Shown: piece after piece, positions 23,910 through 32,120 of the stretch
How positions within the stretch are numbered: the stretch's first letter is position 1
How the letters are laid out: each line of letters opens with the position of its first letter
NCBI GenBank assembly: GCA_903850425.1
Contig: CAINLR010000190.1
Span: forward strand, 1 to 33,058
Direction: 5' to 3'
Length of the DNA stretch: 33,058 nucleotides
Origin: an uncultured Verrucomicrobia subdivision 3 bacterium
Lineage (GTDB): Bacteria > Verrucomicrobiota > Verrucomicrobiia > Limisphaerales > UBA11358
The notes under the pieces: model-generated
Told to the model about the DNA's origin: nothing
Seen by the model: the letters and a program-made list of their open reading frames with translations, nothing else
Databases searched by the model: none
Translations under genes and position numbers: made by a program

Positions 23910-24545
23910 ATGCTGCACAGCGAATTCATCCCCGCCGCCGAAAAAAATTCCCGCCGTTTGCTGGTCGTGCTGCACGGCCTCGGCGATTCGCTCGTCGGCT
24001 GGCAGTGGCTCCCCGCCGCGCTCAAGCTGCCGTGGCTGAATTATCTCCTCGTCAACGCGCCCGACGAATACTACGGCGGCTATTCCTGGTTCGATTATCC
24101 GGGAGCCCCCGCCCCCGGCGTCCAGCGCAGCCGGCAATTGCTGTTTGAATTGCTCGACGATTTGCGCGCGAAGAATTTCCCCGCCGACCAGATCACGCTC
24201 GGCGGCTTTTCCCAAGGCAGCCTGATGACAATCGAAACCGGCCTGCATTATCCGCATCGCCTCGCCGGCCTCGTTGCGATCAGCGGCTGGGTTTTTGAGA
24301 TCGAAAATTTACTCCGCGACCTCACGCCCGTCGCCCGCTCGCAACGTCTGCTCGCAACGCACGGCCACTTCGACCCGATCATTCCCTTCGCCAACGTGCA
24401 GCAGCAAATTCAACAGCTCAAAGCCGCCGGCCTCAACATCCAGTGGAACGAATTCCCCAAGGAGCACACCGTCTATGGCGAGCCGGAGCTGGCCGTCATC
24501 CGCGAGTTTATCCGCGCCGGTTATCCCGAGGGCGTAAAAAAGTGA
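23910..24545 (+). CDS. Carboxylesterase/phospholipase-like alpha/beta hydrolase
   Basis: A 211-residue hydrolase of the PF02230 type (carboxylesterase or acyl-protein thioesterase fold). The triad is readable: Ser101 in GGFSQGSLM, Asp155 in HGHFDPIIP and His186 in PKEHTVYG; the oxyanion-loop motif LHGLGDS is at 21-27. Residues such as GGYSWFDYPG match the family. There is no signal peptide, so it acts in the cytoplasm. The ATG at 23910 is two bases after the preceding stop; longer in-frame versions overlap the haem protein in another frame and are rejected. The substrate is unknown; short acyl esters or lysophospholipids are usual for the family. Confidence 0.88.
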   Translation: MLHSEFIPAAEKNSRRLLVVLHGLGDSLVGWQWLPAALKLPWLNYLLVNAPDEYYGGYSWFDYPGAPAPGVQRSRQLLFELLDDLRAKNFPADQITLGGFSQGSLMTIETGLHYPHRLAGLVAISGWVFEIENLLRDLTPVARSQRLLATHGHFDPIIPFANVQQQIQQLKAAGLNIQWNEFPKEHTVYGEPELAVIREFIRAGYPEGVKK

Positions 24546-24623
24546 TGGGGGCGTGGATGAATGGGTTTGCCGCTTCAGCACCGGGCCAGGCCATTAATTC
24601 AACCCGCCCAGCGCCATTCCCCA

Positions 24624-24833
24624 TCACACTTTCAGCGACCGGTTCGCGCCGGGCATCCACATCTGTTCCGGCCGCGATTCCGTTTGCGCCGACCAATCCA
24701 TCGCGTTGGCCACCGCCTCGCGCATTTGCGCGAACCACCATTGTGCGCGCGCCGCGCGATCCTCGCGCCGCCGCCCAAAAATGCGGGCCGAAGTGCCGTT
24801 GAAGCCGAGTTCGAGTTGTTTGTCGGTTGTCAT
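24624..24833 (-). CDS. Small hypothetical protein, Arg/Trp-rich
   Basis: A 69-residue frame, MTTDKQLELGFNGTSARIFG then RRREDRAARAQWWFAQMREA and a short tail with MWMPGANRSLKV. No membrane helix, signal or known motif. The basic helical centre with two Trp and the acidic/polar start look like a genuine small protein rather than antisense noise, and it sits convergent to the esterase with 78 bases between. I believe similar short proteins occur in related genomes but cannot verify it. A 97-base stretch upstream precedes a palindromic repeat. Confidence 0.5.
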   Translation of the reverse strand: MTTDKQLELGFNGTSARIFGRRREDRAARAQWWFAQMREAVANAMDWSAQTESRPEQMWMPGANRSLKV

Positions 24834-24935
24834 AATTTGGTTTTAATTACGACCACACTTTCGCAGACGAGGTAGGACAAAAGCTGTCCAAGCTGAAAAT
24901 AATTCAAAAATAGTTTTTAGGGGGGATTTCATGAA

Positions 24936-24996
24936 AACAACCAACATCCAACGCCCAATGCGACAATTGGATGTTGGAAGTTCGATGTTGGTTGTT
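24936..24996. repeat. Palindromic 'ccaacatccaa' repeat
   Basis: aacaaccaacatc (24936-24948) is the reverse complement of gatgttggttgtt (24984-24996), and ttggatgttgg-type motifs recur between and after them. The composition is unlike the flanks and the motif belongs to a simple palindrome type that is dispersed in several environmental genomes. It lies in the 181-base gap between the small Arg/Trp ORF and the lipoprotein stop; nothing else is seen there. Confidence 0.65.
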
Positions 24997-25014
24997 GGAT
25001 GTTCCCTCTGGGAA

Positions 25015-25401
25015 TCAGCGCAGTTCGATCACATCACCGACTTCCAAGGGAACAACCGTGCCATCCAGGAGCACCTTGGCATCCAGCGCCGCGCTTTCGC
25101 CCTGGCGCGTAATGATGATCTGTTTGGGGGCATCCGCGCCGGAATAATTCGCCGTCGCGACCGCCTGCGCGAGCGTCAGCCCCGAGACCCAGGCCACGTT
25201 GGGATTTTGCACCGCGCCAACCACCGTGATGCCGGCGGCTTGGGCCGCCAGTTGCTGCCGCAGCGCCGCGTTTTGACCGGCCAGAAACGCCGTTTGGGAG
25301 TCCTTGCGCGCGCGCGCTTTGGTGGTGCAGCCGCCGGTCACAATTCCGACAGCCAACGCGGCGACACAAATCAAAGGGAAATATTGCCAGCAGGATTTCA
25401 T
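25015..25401 (-). CDS. Small lipoprotein with SLBB-like domain
   Basis: A 128-residue exported protein. The signal peptide ends in a lipobox-like VTGGC (Cys25), followed by a charged Gln/Ala-rich helix (about 30-55) and a C-terminal beta-grasp region starting ITVVGAVQNPNVAWVSGLTL and ending VPLEVGDVIELR, which fits the SLBB fold of polysaccharide-export lipoproteins. It lacks the larger polysaccharide export (Poly_export) domain. It starts one base after the stop of the PilT-type ATPase gene, so the two are one operon. A role tethering or gating at the envelope, perhaps in pilus or polysaccharide export, is inferred. Confidence 0.72.
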   Translation of the reverse strand: MKSCWQYFPLICVAALAVGIVTGGCTTKARARKDSQTAFLAGQNAALRQQLAAQAAGITVVGAVQNPNVAWVSGLTLAQAVATANYSGADAPKQIIITRQGESAALDAKVLLDGTVVPLEVGDVIELR

Positions 25402-25402
25402 C

Positions 25403-26593
25403 TCACTTCAGATTTCTAAGAATATTTTCCAGCCCGCCTTCAACGGCTTCAATTTCCAAGCGGCCGCCCGCATCCGCCGGGGCGGGCAATTGGGGGCCGG
25501 GGCCGCCCTTGACTGATTTGCGGGCAACGGGCATGGGCAAGGGGATGCTTCCCGGCACGGCTTCAGTGACGTCGCTGTCGGGCGGTTCGGGATTCTTGCC
25601 GGGAACAAACCAGTTGGTCCGGCTGTCCAGCCAGCGGGCATAGCGTTGAAAACTCCACATGTCGTGGTCCGCGCCGGTTTCAAGCGCGGAGGCGATCTTG
25701 AAAAAGTCGCGTTGGCGAATGAAACTCTTCACTGCGTGCGTCGCGGAAAGAATTTCACATTCCGGCACGCGGATGTTCAGTTCCGGCCGGAACCGCAGCC
25801 GCTGCGAAATAACCGCCACCAAACAATCCGCCAGTTGCGCCGACACGCTTGATTGAATCTCCGCTGGAAACGCTGACACCACGCGCTGCAATGCTTCTGC
25901 GCAACTCGACGAATGCACCGTCGCCAAAACCAGATGCCCCGTTTCCGACGCGTTCAAGGTGAGCCGCATCGTTTCCGGATCGCGCATTTCGCCAACCATC
26001 AATACATCCGGGTCTTCGCGCAAGGCGTCGAGCAGCGCTTGTTCAAAACTCGGCGTGTCGCGTCCGACTTCGCGCTGCCGAATGTAAGCCCGGCGCGGAC
26101 GGAACGCATATTCAATCGGGCTCTCCACCGTGAGGATGTGGCGCGTTTCCGTCAGGTTGATTTCCTGGATCAGCGCCGCCAGCGTGGAAGACTTGCCGCA
26201 ACCTGTCGGCCCGCTCACCAGAATCAAACCGTGCGTGTGCTTGATGAATTTTTTGAGATCGGGATGCAGATTTAGCTTTTCCACCGTGGATTGAAACGAA
26301 GCCAGCAGGCGGATCGCCATGCCCACGCCGCGCGACGTCTGCAAAATATTGATGCGGCAACGAACCCCGTGAATCGTCTTGGACAGATCATACGAACGCC
26401 GTTCCAAAAACTGGGGCCACGAATCCTCGCCAAGGATCCTCCGCGCCAATTCGCTCAGAGTTTTCGCGGGCACGGGCTCGCCCGCGACGCGCAGCGCTCC
26501 GCGAATCCGCAGCGCCGGGGCCAGCCCCGATTCCAGATGCAGGTCGCTCGCGCCATGGTCCGCCGCCATTTTGATGAATGATTCCAGATCCAC
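25403..26593 (-). CDS. PilT/GspE-family twitching motility ATPase
   Basis: A 396-residue hexameric secretion ATPase of the type IV pilus retraction type. The N-terminus (MDLESFIKMAADHGASDLHL) is PilT-like; Walker A is GPTGCGKSS (128-136), the Asp box lies near TVESPIEYAF, Walker B is LMVGEMRDPET (198-208), and the His box is GHLVLATVHSSS. These proteins hydrolyse ATP at the inner membrane to disassemble pili. After the usual end (about 345) there is an unusual Pro-rich tail of about 50 residues. The classical PilT AIRNLIRE motif is not evident, so a specialised paralogue (PilU-like or secretion-linked) is possible. It is followed directly by the SLBB lipoprotein gene. Confidence 0.88.
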   Translation of the reverse strand: MDLESFIKMAADHGASDLHLESGLAPALRIRGALRVAGEPVPAKTLSELARRILGEDSWPQFLERRSYDLSKTIHGVRCRINILQTSRGVGMAIRLLASFQSTVEKLNLHPDLKKFIKHTHGLILVSGPTGCGKSSTLAALIQEINLTETRHILTVESPIEYAFRPRRAYIRQREVGRDTPSFEQALLDALREDPDVLMVGEMRDPETMRLTLNASETGHLVLATVHSSSCAEALQRVVSAFPAEIQSSVSAQLADCLVAVISQRLRFRPELNIRVPECEILSATHAVKSFIRQRDFFKIASALETGADHDMWSFQRYARWLDSRTNWFVPGKNPEPPDSDVTEAVPGSIPLPMPVARKSVKGGPGPQLPAPADAGGRLEIEAVEGGLENILRNLK

Positions 26594-26701
26594 GTCAGGC
26601 TCAGTTTTGTCTTATCAAAATTCAACACCAACCTCCGTCAAGAAGTTGCAGTCCAATTTACCCAAGTCTGTTTTCTCCACGAGTCTAAACGACAAATCTG
26701 C

Positions 26702-28123
26702 TTAAGTAATTTTCAAGAATAATAAAGCCATTCCGTTATTCAAAGCATGCATCAGAAACGATAGCCCGAGGGAACCGGTCTTCCAACGGCACCACCCCAG
26801 CAGCAAGCCGACCCCAAACAGCGGTAAAAAGCCCCAAAGTTGTAAATGCACCGCGGCGAAGATCAGCGAGCAAACGATGATGTTCGTAGTGATCCGGAGG
26901 CGCCTTTGGAGGACACCAAACATCAGTCCCCGAAATAGAATTTCCTCGGCCAGCGGGAGCACCACAACCACTGACACGCTGGTGCCAATGGGATGAACTT
27001 TTAATGCTTCTGTGATGATCGGAATCGTATTCTGGGTGATCTGCTCATGGGTTAGTCTGGAAATCAAATCCGAATATCCCGAGTTGAGCAGCGCCACCAC
27101 AACCCAAACCGAGAGTGCGGTTCCAATGGTTCGCTTTGATCCCAGGCGAAGTGGCCAGGCAAAGGGTTCACCCCAAGGTTGACGGGCAAAACCCAGCGTT
27201 CCGGCCAGAATGAGCGGGACGGCAGACAACGCGCCGGAGAAGATCACGTTGGCCATGAGGTGCTGGGTGAGCAACGCGATGGGCAGTAAAAAAAGGACTT
27301 GGCCGGTAAAAAAAAATACTAGCCAGCTCAACGTAAAGACCAGTCCGGGGAACTGGCTGGTCTGAGGTTGGAAGCTGAATCTGAACAGGACGAGCAATCC
27401 CATGAAATAGCTCACGGTTAACGGGAGAGCCACGACCCCCAGCACGATCGGGAAAATCTGAAAGGCTTTTTCAATTTGCTCCGTTGCCAGATAGCATACG
27501 AAAAGCGGCAGGCGTATTTCAAATTGGCCGGGCTGGAGTTGATTGGCCTTTTCAAAGTTTACGGTCGCTTCTTGAAAGCGTCGCGCCTCCATCAGACTAA
27601 GGCCTCGCTCCTCGTTTGCGTCAAAATCTTCCGGTTGAAGTTGCAGCGCCTTGTCATAAGCATACACAGCGTCGGCAACGCGTTTTAATTCGCTGAGACT
27701 TTGACCCAGCCTAAGGTAGGCGCGAAAATTCGTTGAATTCAGGGAGACATATTTCTCCAGCGCATCCGCCGACTTTTGGAAGGAATCTTGCTGGTAAGCG
27801 CAATAGCCAAGGCGCAAATAAGCGCGATCGTAATTGGGAGCGAGGACGATCGCGCGGTCGAACGATTTGATGGCCTCAGCGGCGTGTCCAAGGATCTGCT
27901 GGCAACGGCCCAGCTCACAATAGGCGTAGGCATTGGTCGGATCCATGGCGATGACCGTGGCGAAAGTTGCCTGGGCGGCGTTCCAGCGGTTGGAACTCAT
28001 CTCCTCCCATCCGCGCTGGTTCAGCTCGTCCACCGAGAGGTGGTTGGTCTGTTCGCCCCGGGCCGTGAGCGACAGGAAAATCCCCAATAAAAGAACTCCA
28101 CAAAATTTGGGAAGTTTCTTCAT
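26702..28123 (-). CDS. TPR protein fused to CPBP intramembrane metalloprotease
   Basis: A 473-residue protein with signal peptide (MKKLPKFCGVLLLGIFLSLT), five or so tetratricopeptide repeats (about 35-205: NAYAYCELGRCQQILGHAAE, YDRAYLRLGYCAYQQ and others), then eight or so hydrophobic helices with a CPBP (Abi/CAAX protease-like) domain. Active-site motifs are readable: EEILFR with Glu393/Glu394 and Arg398, AAVHLQ (second His motif) and HALNNG. CPBP proteins are intramembrane glutamate or metallo-proteases. The exported TPR part would lie in the periplasm and could bring substrates to the protease. It sits alone, 12 bases before panB on the same strand with panB upstream. Confidence 0.86.
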   Translation of the reverse strand: MKKLPKFCGVLLLGIFLSLTARGEQTNHLSVDELNQRGWEEMSSNRWNAAQATFATVIAMDPTNAYAYCELGRCQQILGHAAEAIKSFDRAIVLAPNYDRAYLRLGYCAYQQDSFQKSADALEKYVSLNSTNFRAYLRLGQSLSELKRVADAVYAYDKALQLQPEDFDANEERGLSLMEARRFQEATVNFEKANQLQPGQFEIRLPLFVCYLATEQIEKAFQIFPIVLGVVALPLTVSYFMGLLVLFRFSFQPQTSQFPGLVFTLSWLVFFFTGQVLFLLPIALLTQHLMANVIFSGALSAVPLILAGTLGFARQPWGEPFAWPLRLGSKRTIGTALSVWVVVALLNSGYSDLISRLTHEQITQNTIPIITEALKVHPIGTSVSVVVVLPLAEEILFRGLMFGVLQRRLRITTNIIVCSLIFAAVHLQLWGFLPLFGVGLLLGWCRWKTGSLGLSFLMHALNNGMALLFLKIT

Positions 28124-28135
28124 TGGTCAAAGGCG

Positions 28136-28903
28136 TCAAGGTTGCAGGCTGGCCTTCCACTGTTTCACAGCCGTGCGGATCTGTTCGCCGGTGTTCAGTC
28201 GTGGCTTCACAAAGCGCGGCGTGAACCACGGAAAACTTCCCGTCAGATCCTGCGTCACCAAAATTTGTCCGTCGCAATCCGGCCCGCTGCCGATGCCGAT
28301 GATCGGCACGGAAATGCGCTGCGAAATTTCCTTGGCCACGGGCGGCGTCACCAGTTCCAGCACAATCGCAAATGCCCCCGCGTCGGCCAGCGCCTGCGCA
28401 TCCTCGAGCAACGCCTGATGCTCGGCATCTTTTTTGCCTTTGATGTGATAGCCACCCTCTTCCAAAACGTGCTGCGGCAACATGCCGAGATGGCCGCAAA
28501 ACGAAATGCCCGCCGCCACGATGGCTTTCACTTGCGGCAAAATTTCTCGTCCACCCTCGGCCTTCACATACTCTGCGCCCGCTGCGACCAACCGCTTGGC
28601 ATCGGCGACCGCCGTGTCCACGGTTTCATAACTGTGGTAAGACAGGTCGCCGCCGAGCAAGGCATTCGGCTTGGCGCGGGCGGCGGCGCGGACGTGATGC
28701 TCCATCTCCGCCATCGTCACATGCGTCGTGTCGGGATAGCCCAACACGACCATGCCGAGCGAATCGCCCACGAGCAGCAGCGGCACGCCCGCTTCGTCGA
28801 GGAGCCTCGCCATGGGATAATCATACGCCGTGAGGGCAGCGATTTTCTCGCCGCGCGTCTTCATGGCGCGAATAGTCTCGGTGGTGATTTTCAAAGAATT
28901 CAT
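28136..28903 (-). CDS. panB: 3-methyl-2-oxobutanoate hydroxymethyltransferase
   Basis: A 255-residue PanB, which adds a methylene-THF-derived hydroxymethyl group to 2-oxoisovalerate to make ketopantoate in the pantothenate and CoA pathway. Motifs: TAYDYPMARLLDEAGV, the Mg-binding GDSLGMVVLGY (Asp47), GGDLSY (Asp86, where most family members read GDMPF), VKAEGG (Glu116), and GIGSGPDCDGQILV. The protein is complete and of normal length. The ATG at 28903 starts the first conserved helix. It is followed 12 bases downstream by the TPR-CPBP gene; panC and panD are not in the window. Confidence 0.95.
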   Translation of the reverse strand: MNSLKITTETIRAMKTRGEKIAALTAYDYPMARLLDEAGVPLLLVGDSLGMVVLGYPDTTHVTMAEMEHHVRAAARAKPNALLGGDLSYHSYETVDTAVADAKRLVAAGAEYVKAEGGREILPQVKAIVAAGISFCGHLGMLPQHVLEEGGYHIKGKKDAEHQALLEDAQALADAGAFAIVLELVTPPVAKEISQRISVPIIGIGSGPDCDGQILVTQDLTGSFPWFTPRFVKPRLNTGEQIRTAVKQWKASLQP

Positions 28904-29019
28904 TTGGATCGGCGGGCCTCACGCAAAGCACGTGAAGGCCGCAAAGAAAATTATTTTATGACGAACCTGTGCGGGCGGCAACGGTCTGTTCCGAAGTAAG
29001 TTCGAGGTTGCATTTATCT
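28904..29019. other. Intergenic spacer with a 'gcaaag' motif repeat
   Basis: The 116 bases between the heptose kinase stop and panB start hold cgcaaagcacgtgaaggccgc and a second gcaaag copy, a style of short direct repeat often scattered in related genomes, plus an AT-rich stretch that could include the panB promoter. No small gene is seen. Confidence 0.4.
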
Positions 29020-30027
29020 TTAAAAACTGGCCACCAATTCCTCCGGCGTGGTCGTCGCCGTGCCGACTTTGCCGACGACGATGCCGGCGGCGTGATTGGA
29101 AAGAATCGCCGCTTCCATTGGCGATGCGCCCGCCGCAATCGCCAGCGTGAACGAGGCGATGACGGTGTCGCCCGCGCCGGAAACATCGAACACTTCCTGC
29201 GCCACCGTGGGAATGTGAAACGGCTGCTGCCCGCGCTGACACAGCAACATCCCCAGTTCGCCGAGCGTGATGAGCAGCAGCGCCGGGCGCAGTTCGTTCA
29301 ACAAGCGCTCCGCCACGAGCATCAAATTTTTGTCCGCGAATGGATTCGCATTTTTGGTTTCGTCTGGCAAGTCCGCAAGTTCAAAGGCTTCTTTGCGATT
29401 CGGCGTGATGAGCGAAAGGCTGCTCAAATTCAGATGATGCACCGGCTTCGGATCAAGGCTCAACCACACGCCGCGCGCCTGACAGAGCGATTTGATTTCG
29501 TTCAGCAGCAACTGCGTGACGACGCCTTTGCCGTAATCGCCCACGATGACGGCATCAGCCTTGGCGAGTTTGGTTTTGAAGGCGGCGAGCAGCTTCGCCG
29601 TGGTCTTGGCGTCGAGGGCGCCGCGCGTCTCCCGGTCAATGCGCACGACCTGCTGCTGGTGGGCGACGATGCGCGTTTTGATACTGGTGTGCCGCGCGGA
29701 GTTTTTGACGAGTCCGGTGCAGCCGATGTGTTGCTTGCCGAGCAGTTTCAGCAGCTTGCGCGCCGCGTCATCCTTGCCGATAGCCCCGAAAAGTTCCGCC
29801 GGGGTGGCGAGCGAAACCAAATTGCGCGCGACATTGGCCGCGCCACCGGGCATGAAGCTTTCGCGACTGAATTCCACCACCGGCACCGGCGCTTCCGGCG
29901 AAATGCGCGACACGCCGCCCCAGATAAACTGATCCAGCATCACGTCGCCGACGACAAGCACGCGGGTCTTTTGCGCGGTGGCCAAAATCTGCCGGGCGCG
30001 GGAAGCGGATAATTTTTGTGAGTTCAT
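29020..30027 (-). CDS. rfaE1: D-glycero-beta-D-manno-heptose-7-phosphate kinase (RfaE1/HldA type)
   Basis: A 335-residue PfkB-family sugar kinase. It begins with VGDVMLDQFIWGGVSRISPE, typical of RfaE domain I, has the GGAANVARNL loop, IVGDYGKGVV, and the catalytic FDVSGAGDTVIA motif near the end. It phosphorylates heptose-7-phosphate at C1 for ADP-heptose used in LPS inner core. It lacks the second, nucleotidyltransferase domain of bifunctional HldE, so another gene must supply that step. The start at 30027 is followed upstream by the RHS pseudogene. Presence of this gene supports a Gram-negative outer membrane. Confidence 0.92.
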   Translation of the reverse strand: MNSQKLSASRARQILATAQKTRVLVVGDVMLDQFIWGGVSRISPEAPVPVVEFSRESFMPGGAANVARNLVSLATPAELFGAIGKDDAARKLLKLLGKQHIGCTGLVKNSARHTSIKTRIVAHQQQVVRIDRETRGALDAKTTAKLLAAFKTKLAKADAVIVGDYGKGVVTQLLLNEIKSLCQARGVWLSLDPKPVHHLNLSSLSLITPNRKEAFELADLPDETKNANPFADKNLMLVAERLLNELRPALLLITLGELGMLLCQRGQQPFHIPTVAQEVFDVSGAGDTVIASFTLAIAAGASPMEAAILSNHAAGIVVGKVGTATTTPEELVASF

Positions 30028-30033
30028 TTTATT

Positions 30034-30350
30034 TCAACCACAGACTGGATAGAGATTATACGGGTTTCCATTTGCATCAAAGGCTGGAAAACAAATTGTG
30101 GTTGGAGCGTCGTAATCGTTGCCTGCCAACAAACCACCCACCCCACCCGCACCTTGAATGGGATCACTCAATTCCAAACCTCATACAAACGTTCGCATTA
30201 TTGTGCAATTGGCGTTTATTTGCGCCAGCAGGTTCCAGTCGGCATGTCCAGTTGCCATCTGGATCGTAACGCAATTGCTCTGATGTGCTGGACACAAATA
30301 GATTGCCGTTGTTCGGGCTTCCCCCCGCTGACCACCTTCACATTTCCCCA
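30034..30350 (-). pseudogene. Remnant of an RHS/YD-repeat protein
   Basis: Two frames on the minus strand carry RHS signatures. One reads NGNLFVSSTSEQLRYDPDGN and on to CRLEPAGANKR, a YD-repeat-like stretch. The other reads GLELSDPIQGAGGVGGLLAG then NDYDAPTTICFPAFDANGNP, matching the usual RHS core ending 'WGLDLSGxxQGAGGVGGLL' and 'YDGNGNV'. The first frame must shift to reach the second, and the codon where Trp is expected before GLELS is TGA. The fragment stops at 30034-30036. The region up to 30507 shows no complete gene and is probably further eroded sequence. Confidence 0.65.
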
Positions 30351-30507
30351 TTGGGCACCGACCGGCCAGCTACGCGCCCGCCGCTGCGTTGGGGCCCGGA
30401 AAATCGCGCGGCAATTGGGTTCAAGGTGTTCACGCAATAATGGAATTGACCGGGACGGAATTGGCGACGCCATAAGTCGTGGCACCATTGCGCCCTTGGA
30501 CAGCCCT

Positions 30508-31836
30508 TCAAGCCTGCGGATACTCCCAGCCTTTGCGGTAGTCACGACGCAGCAGTTTGTTCGCGGCCTCGTCACCGACGATCCGTTCGCCGGCACCGTC
30601 CCATTCCAGGCTGCGACCAACTTTCATTGAGATCATGCCGAGGAGCGCCAGGTTGGTGGAGCGGTGAATTTCGCCGATGTCAGCCACGGGCTTGGCACCT
30701 GTGCGGATGGCGTTCAGGAAATCAGCCCACAACTCCTTGATATTTTGATCGTCGGGTTGATGGAGCTTGGCCGCCTCGTTGATGACCCGGGCATTTGAAT
30801 CGGAGGGGTAAAACGTCCAGCCTTCCTTCCAGCCCATGTGAAAAATGCCCTTGGTGCCATAGAAATAGCAGCCGACATTTTCGCCCTTGTCCGTGCTGTT
30901 GCCCGCGAACTGCCGGTTTTCCCATTGCAAGTCGAACTTGTCGAAGCTGAACGTGGCGAGCTGATGATCTGGCGCGTCAGTGGTTTGCTCGGTGGCATTG
31001 AACACGGGCGGTCCCGCGATGGGTCGGCCGCCAGCGGAATAGATGCGCTTGGGATATTTTTCGCCCGTGACCCACAACACTTGATCCAGCCAGTGGATGC
31101 CCCAGTCACCGAGCGTGCCATTGGCGAAGTCGAGGTAGTTGCGAAATCCTTTCGGATGGATGCGATGGTTGAATGGCCGCAGCGGCGCAGGCCCGCACCA
31201 GAAATCCCAGTCAAGTTCCTTCGGTGCCTCGGTGTTCCGGGTGGGTTGCTCGGGGCCACCGCCCGGATAGTTCACGAAGCAACGAACCATGCCGATCTCG
31301 CCGATGTGGCCGGCGCGGATGAAGTCGCGTCCGCTCACGTTGTGCGGCGAAACGCGGCGATGCGTGCCGACTTGCACGACGCGACCGGTGGCGCGGGCGG
31401 CATTCACCATCGCGCGGCCTTCCATGATGGTGTGGCCGATGGGTTTCTCGACATAGACATGCGCGCCAGCTTTCACGGCAGCGATCATCGGCAGCGCGTG
31501 CCAATGATCGGGCGTGCCGACGATGGCGATGTCGGGCTTCGCGGCGGCGAGCAACTCGCGGAAATCCTTGAAAAGTTTCGGGGTGTCGCCCGTGCCGGCG
31601 GCGACGTTTTTAAGCGTGCGTTCGAACTGGCGCGCATCCACATCGCACAGCGCGACGACCTCGCAATCGCCGCTGGCCATGGCCTCGCGGAGAATATTGT
31701 TGCCCCACCAGCCGCAGCCGATCAGCGCGACGCGGAACTTTTTTGCACCGGCCTTGTCTTGCGCGCGGATGGAAAACGGGAGCGAAGCGAGCGCGGTGGC
31801 GGCGACCGTGGATTGGAGAAAACGACGGCGATTCAT
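30508..31836 (-). CDS. Tat-exported Gfo/Idh/MocA family oxidoreductase
   Basis: A 442-residue NAD(P)-dependent sugar-type oxidoreductase. It starts with a Tat signal (MNRRRFLQSTVAATALASLP), followed by a Rossmann domain (VALIGCGWWGNNI), the family motif EKPIGH, and GDWGIHWLDQVLW in the C-terminal domain. These proteins are numerous in Verrucomicrobiota and Planctomycetota and act in the periplasm or on polysaccharide-derived sugars; a tightly bound cofactor is usual for exported members. The ATG at 31836 is chosen at the twin-arginine signal; a longer frame to 31881 adds residues with no signal character. No sugar-utilisation neighbours are seen. Confidence 0.9.
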   Translation of the reverse strand: MNRRRFLQSTVAATALASLPFSIRAQDKAGAKKFRVALIGCGWWGNNILREAMASGDCEVVALCDVDARQFERTLKNVAAGTGDTPKLFKDFRELLAAAKPDIAIVGTPDHWHALPMIAAVKAGAHVYVEKPIGHTIMEGRAMVNAARATGRVVQVGTHRRVSPHNVSGRDFIRAGHIGEIGMVRCFVNYPGGGPEQPTRNTEAPKELDWDFWCGPAPLRPFNHRIHPKGFRNYLDFANGTLGDWGIHWLDQVLWVTGEKYPKRIYSAGGRPIAGPPVFNATEQTTDAPDHQLATFSFDKFDLQWENRQFAGNSTDKGENVGCYFYGTKGIFHMGWKEGWTFYPSDSNARVINEAAKLHQPDDQNIKELWADFLNAIRTGAKPVADIGEIHRSTNLALLGMISMKVGRSLEWDGAGERIVGDEAANKLLRRDYRKGWEYPQA

Positions 31837-32058
31837 GGCATGAGGGATCACGGGGAGACAGTGAACGGGAGTTCGGCCCACAGGCCAAGACCTTTTTTCG
31901 TGCGGAGCAGGTGCTTATCAGCAGGTTGGGTGATCAAAGCCACTGATCCCTTGAGTGGATACGGCGGTGCGTAACCCAAGGCCATCCACGCCTCCTTGGC
32001 GTCTTTGATTAGCAAAGTTCCAAATCAAGCCAGCGGCGTAGCGCGCCGATCGAGTAAG
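31837..32058. other. Intergenic region without a recognised gene
   Basis: Together with the following terminator and a short tail to 32120, this makes up the 284-base gap between two minus-strand genes. I see no convincing ORF, RNA gene or repeat in it; it presumably carries the promoter of the oxidoreductase gene, but no clear -35/-10 pair was identified. Confidence 0.5.
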
Positions 32059-32090
32059 CAAAAACAGCCGGAATGATTGAACATTCCGGC
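32059..32090 (-). terminator. Intrinsic terminator of the Gly/Tyr-rich protein gene
   Basis: A perfect 9-bp stem, gccggaatg (32067-32075) with cattccggc (32082-32090), around a 6-base loop. On the minus strand the stem is followed by TGTTTTTGC, a T-rich tract. It lies about 30 bases beyond the stop of the gene at 32121-32810, as expected for Rho-independent termination. Confidence 0.87.
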
Positions 32091-32120
32091 GTCAGTAACA
32101 CTTCAGCCTGTCACTGGTTT

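Noticed and set aside
24542-24627. Inverted repeat gtgatgggg (24542-24550) with ccccatcac (24619-24627) as a terminator for the convergent genes
   Set aside because: The 68-base loop and lack of a T-run make it a weak candidate; it may be chance.
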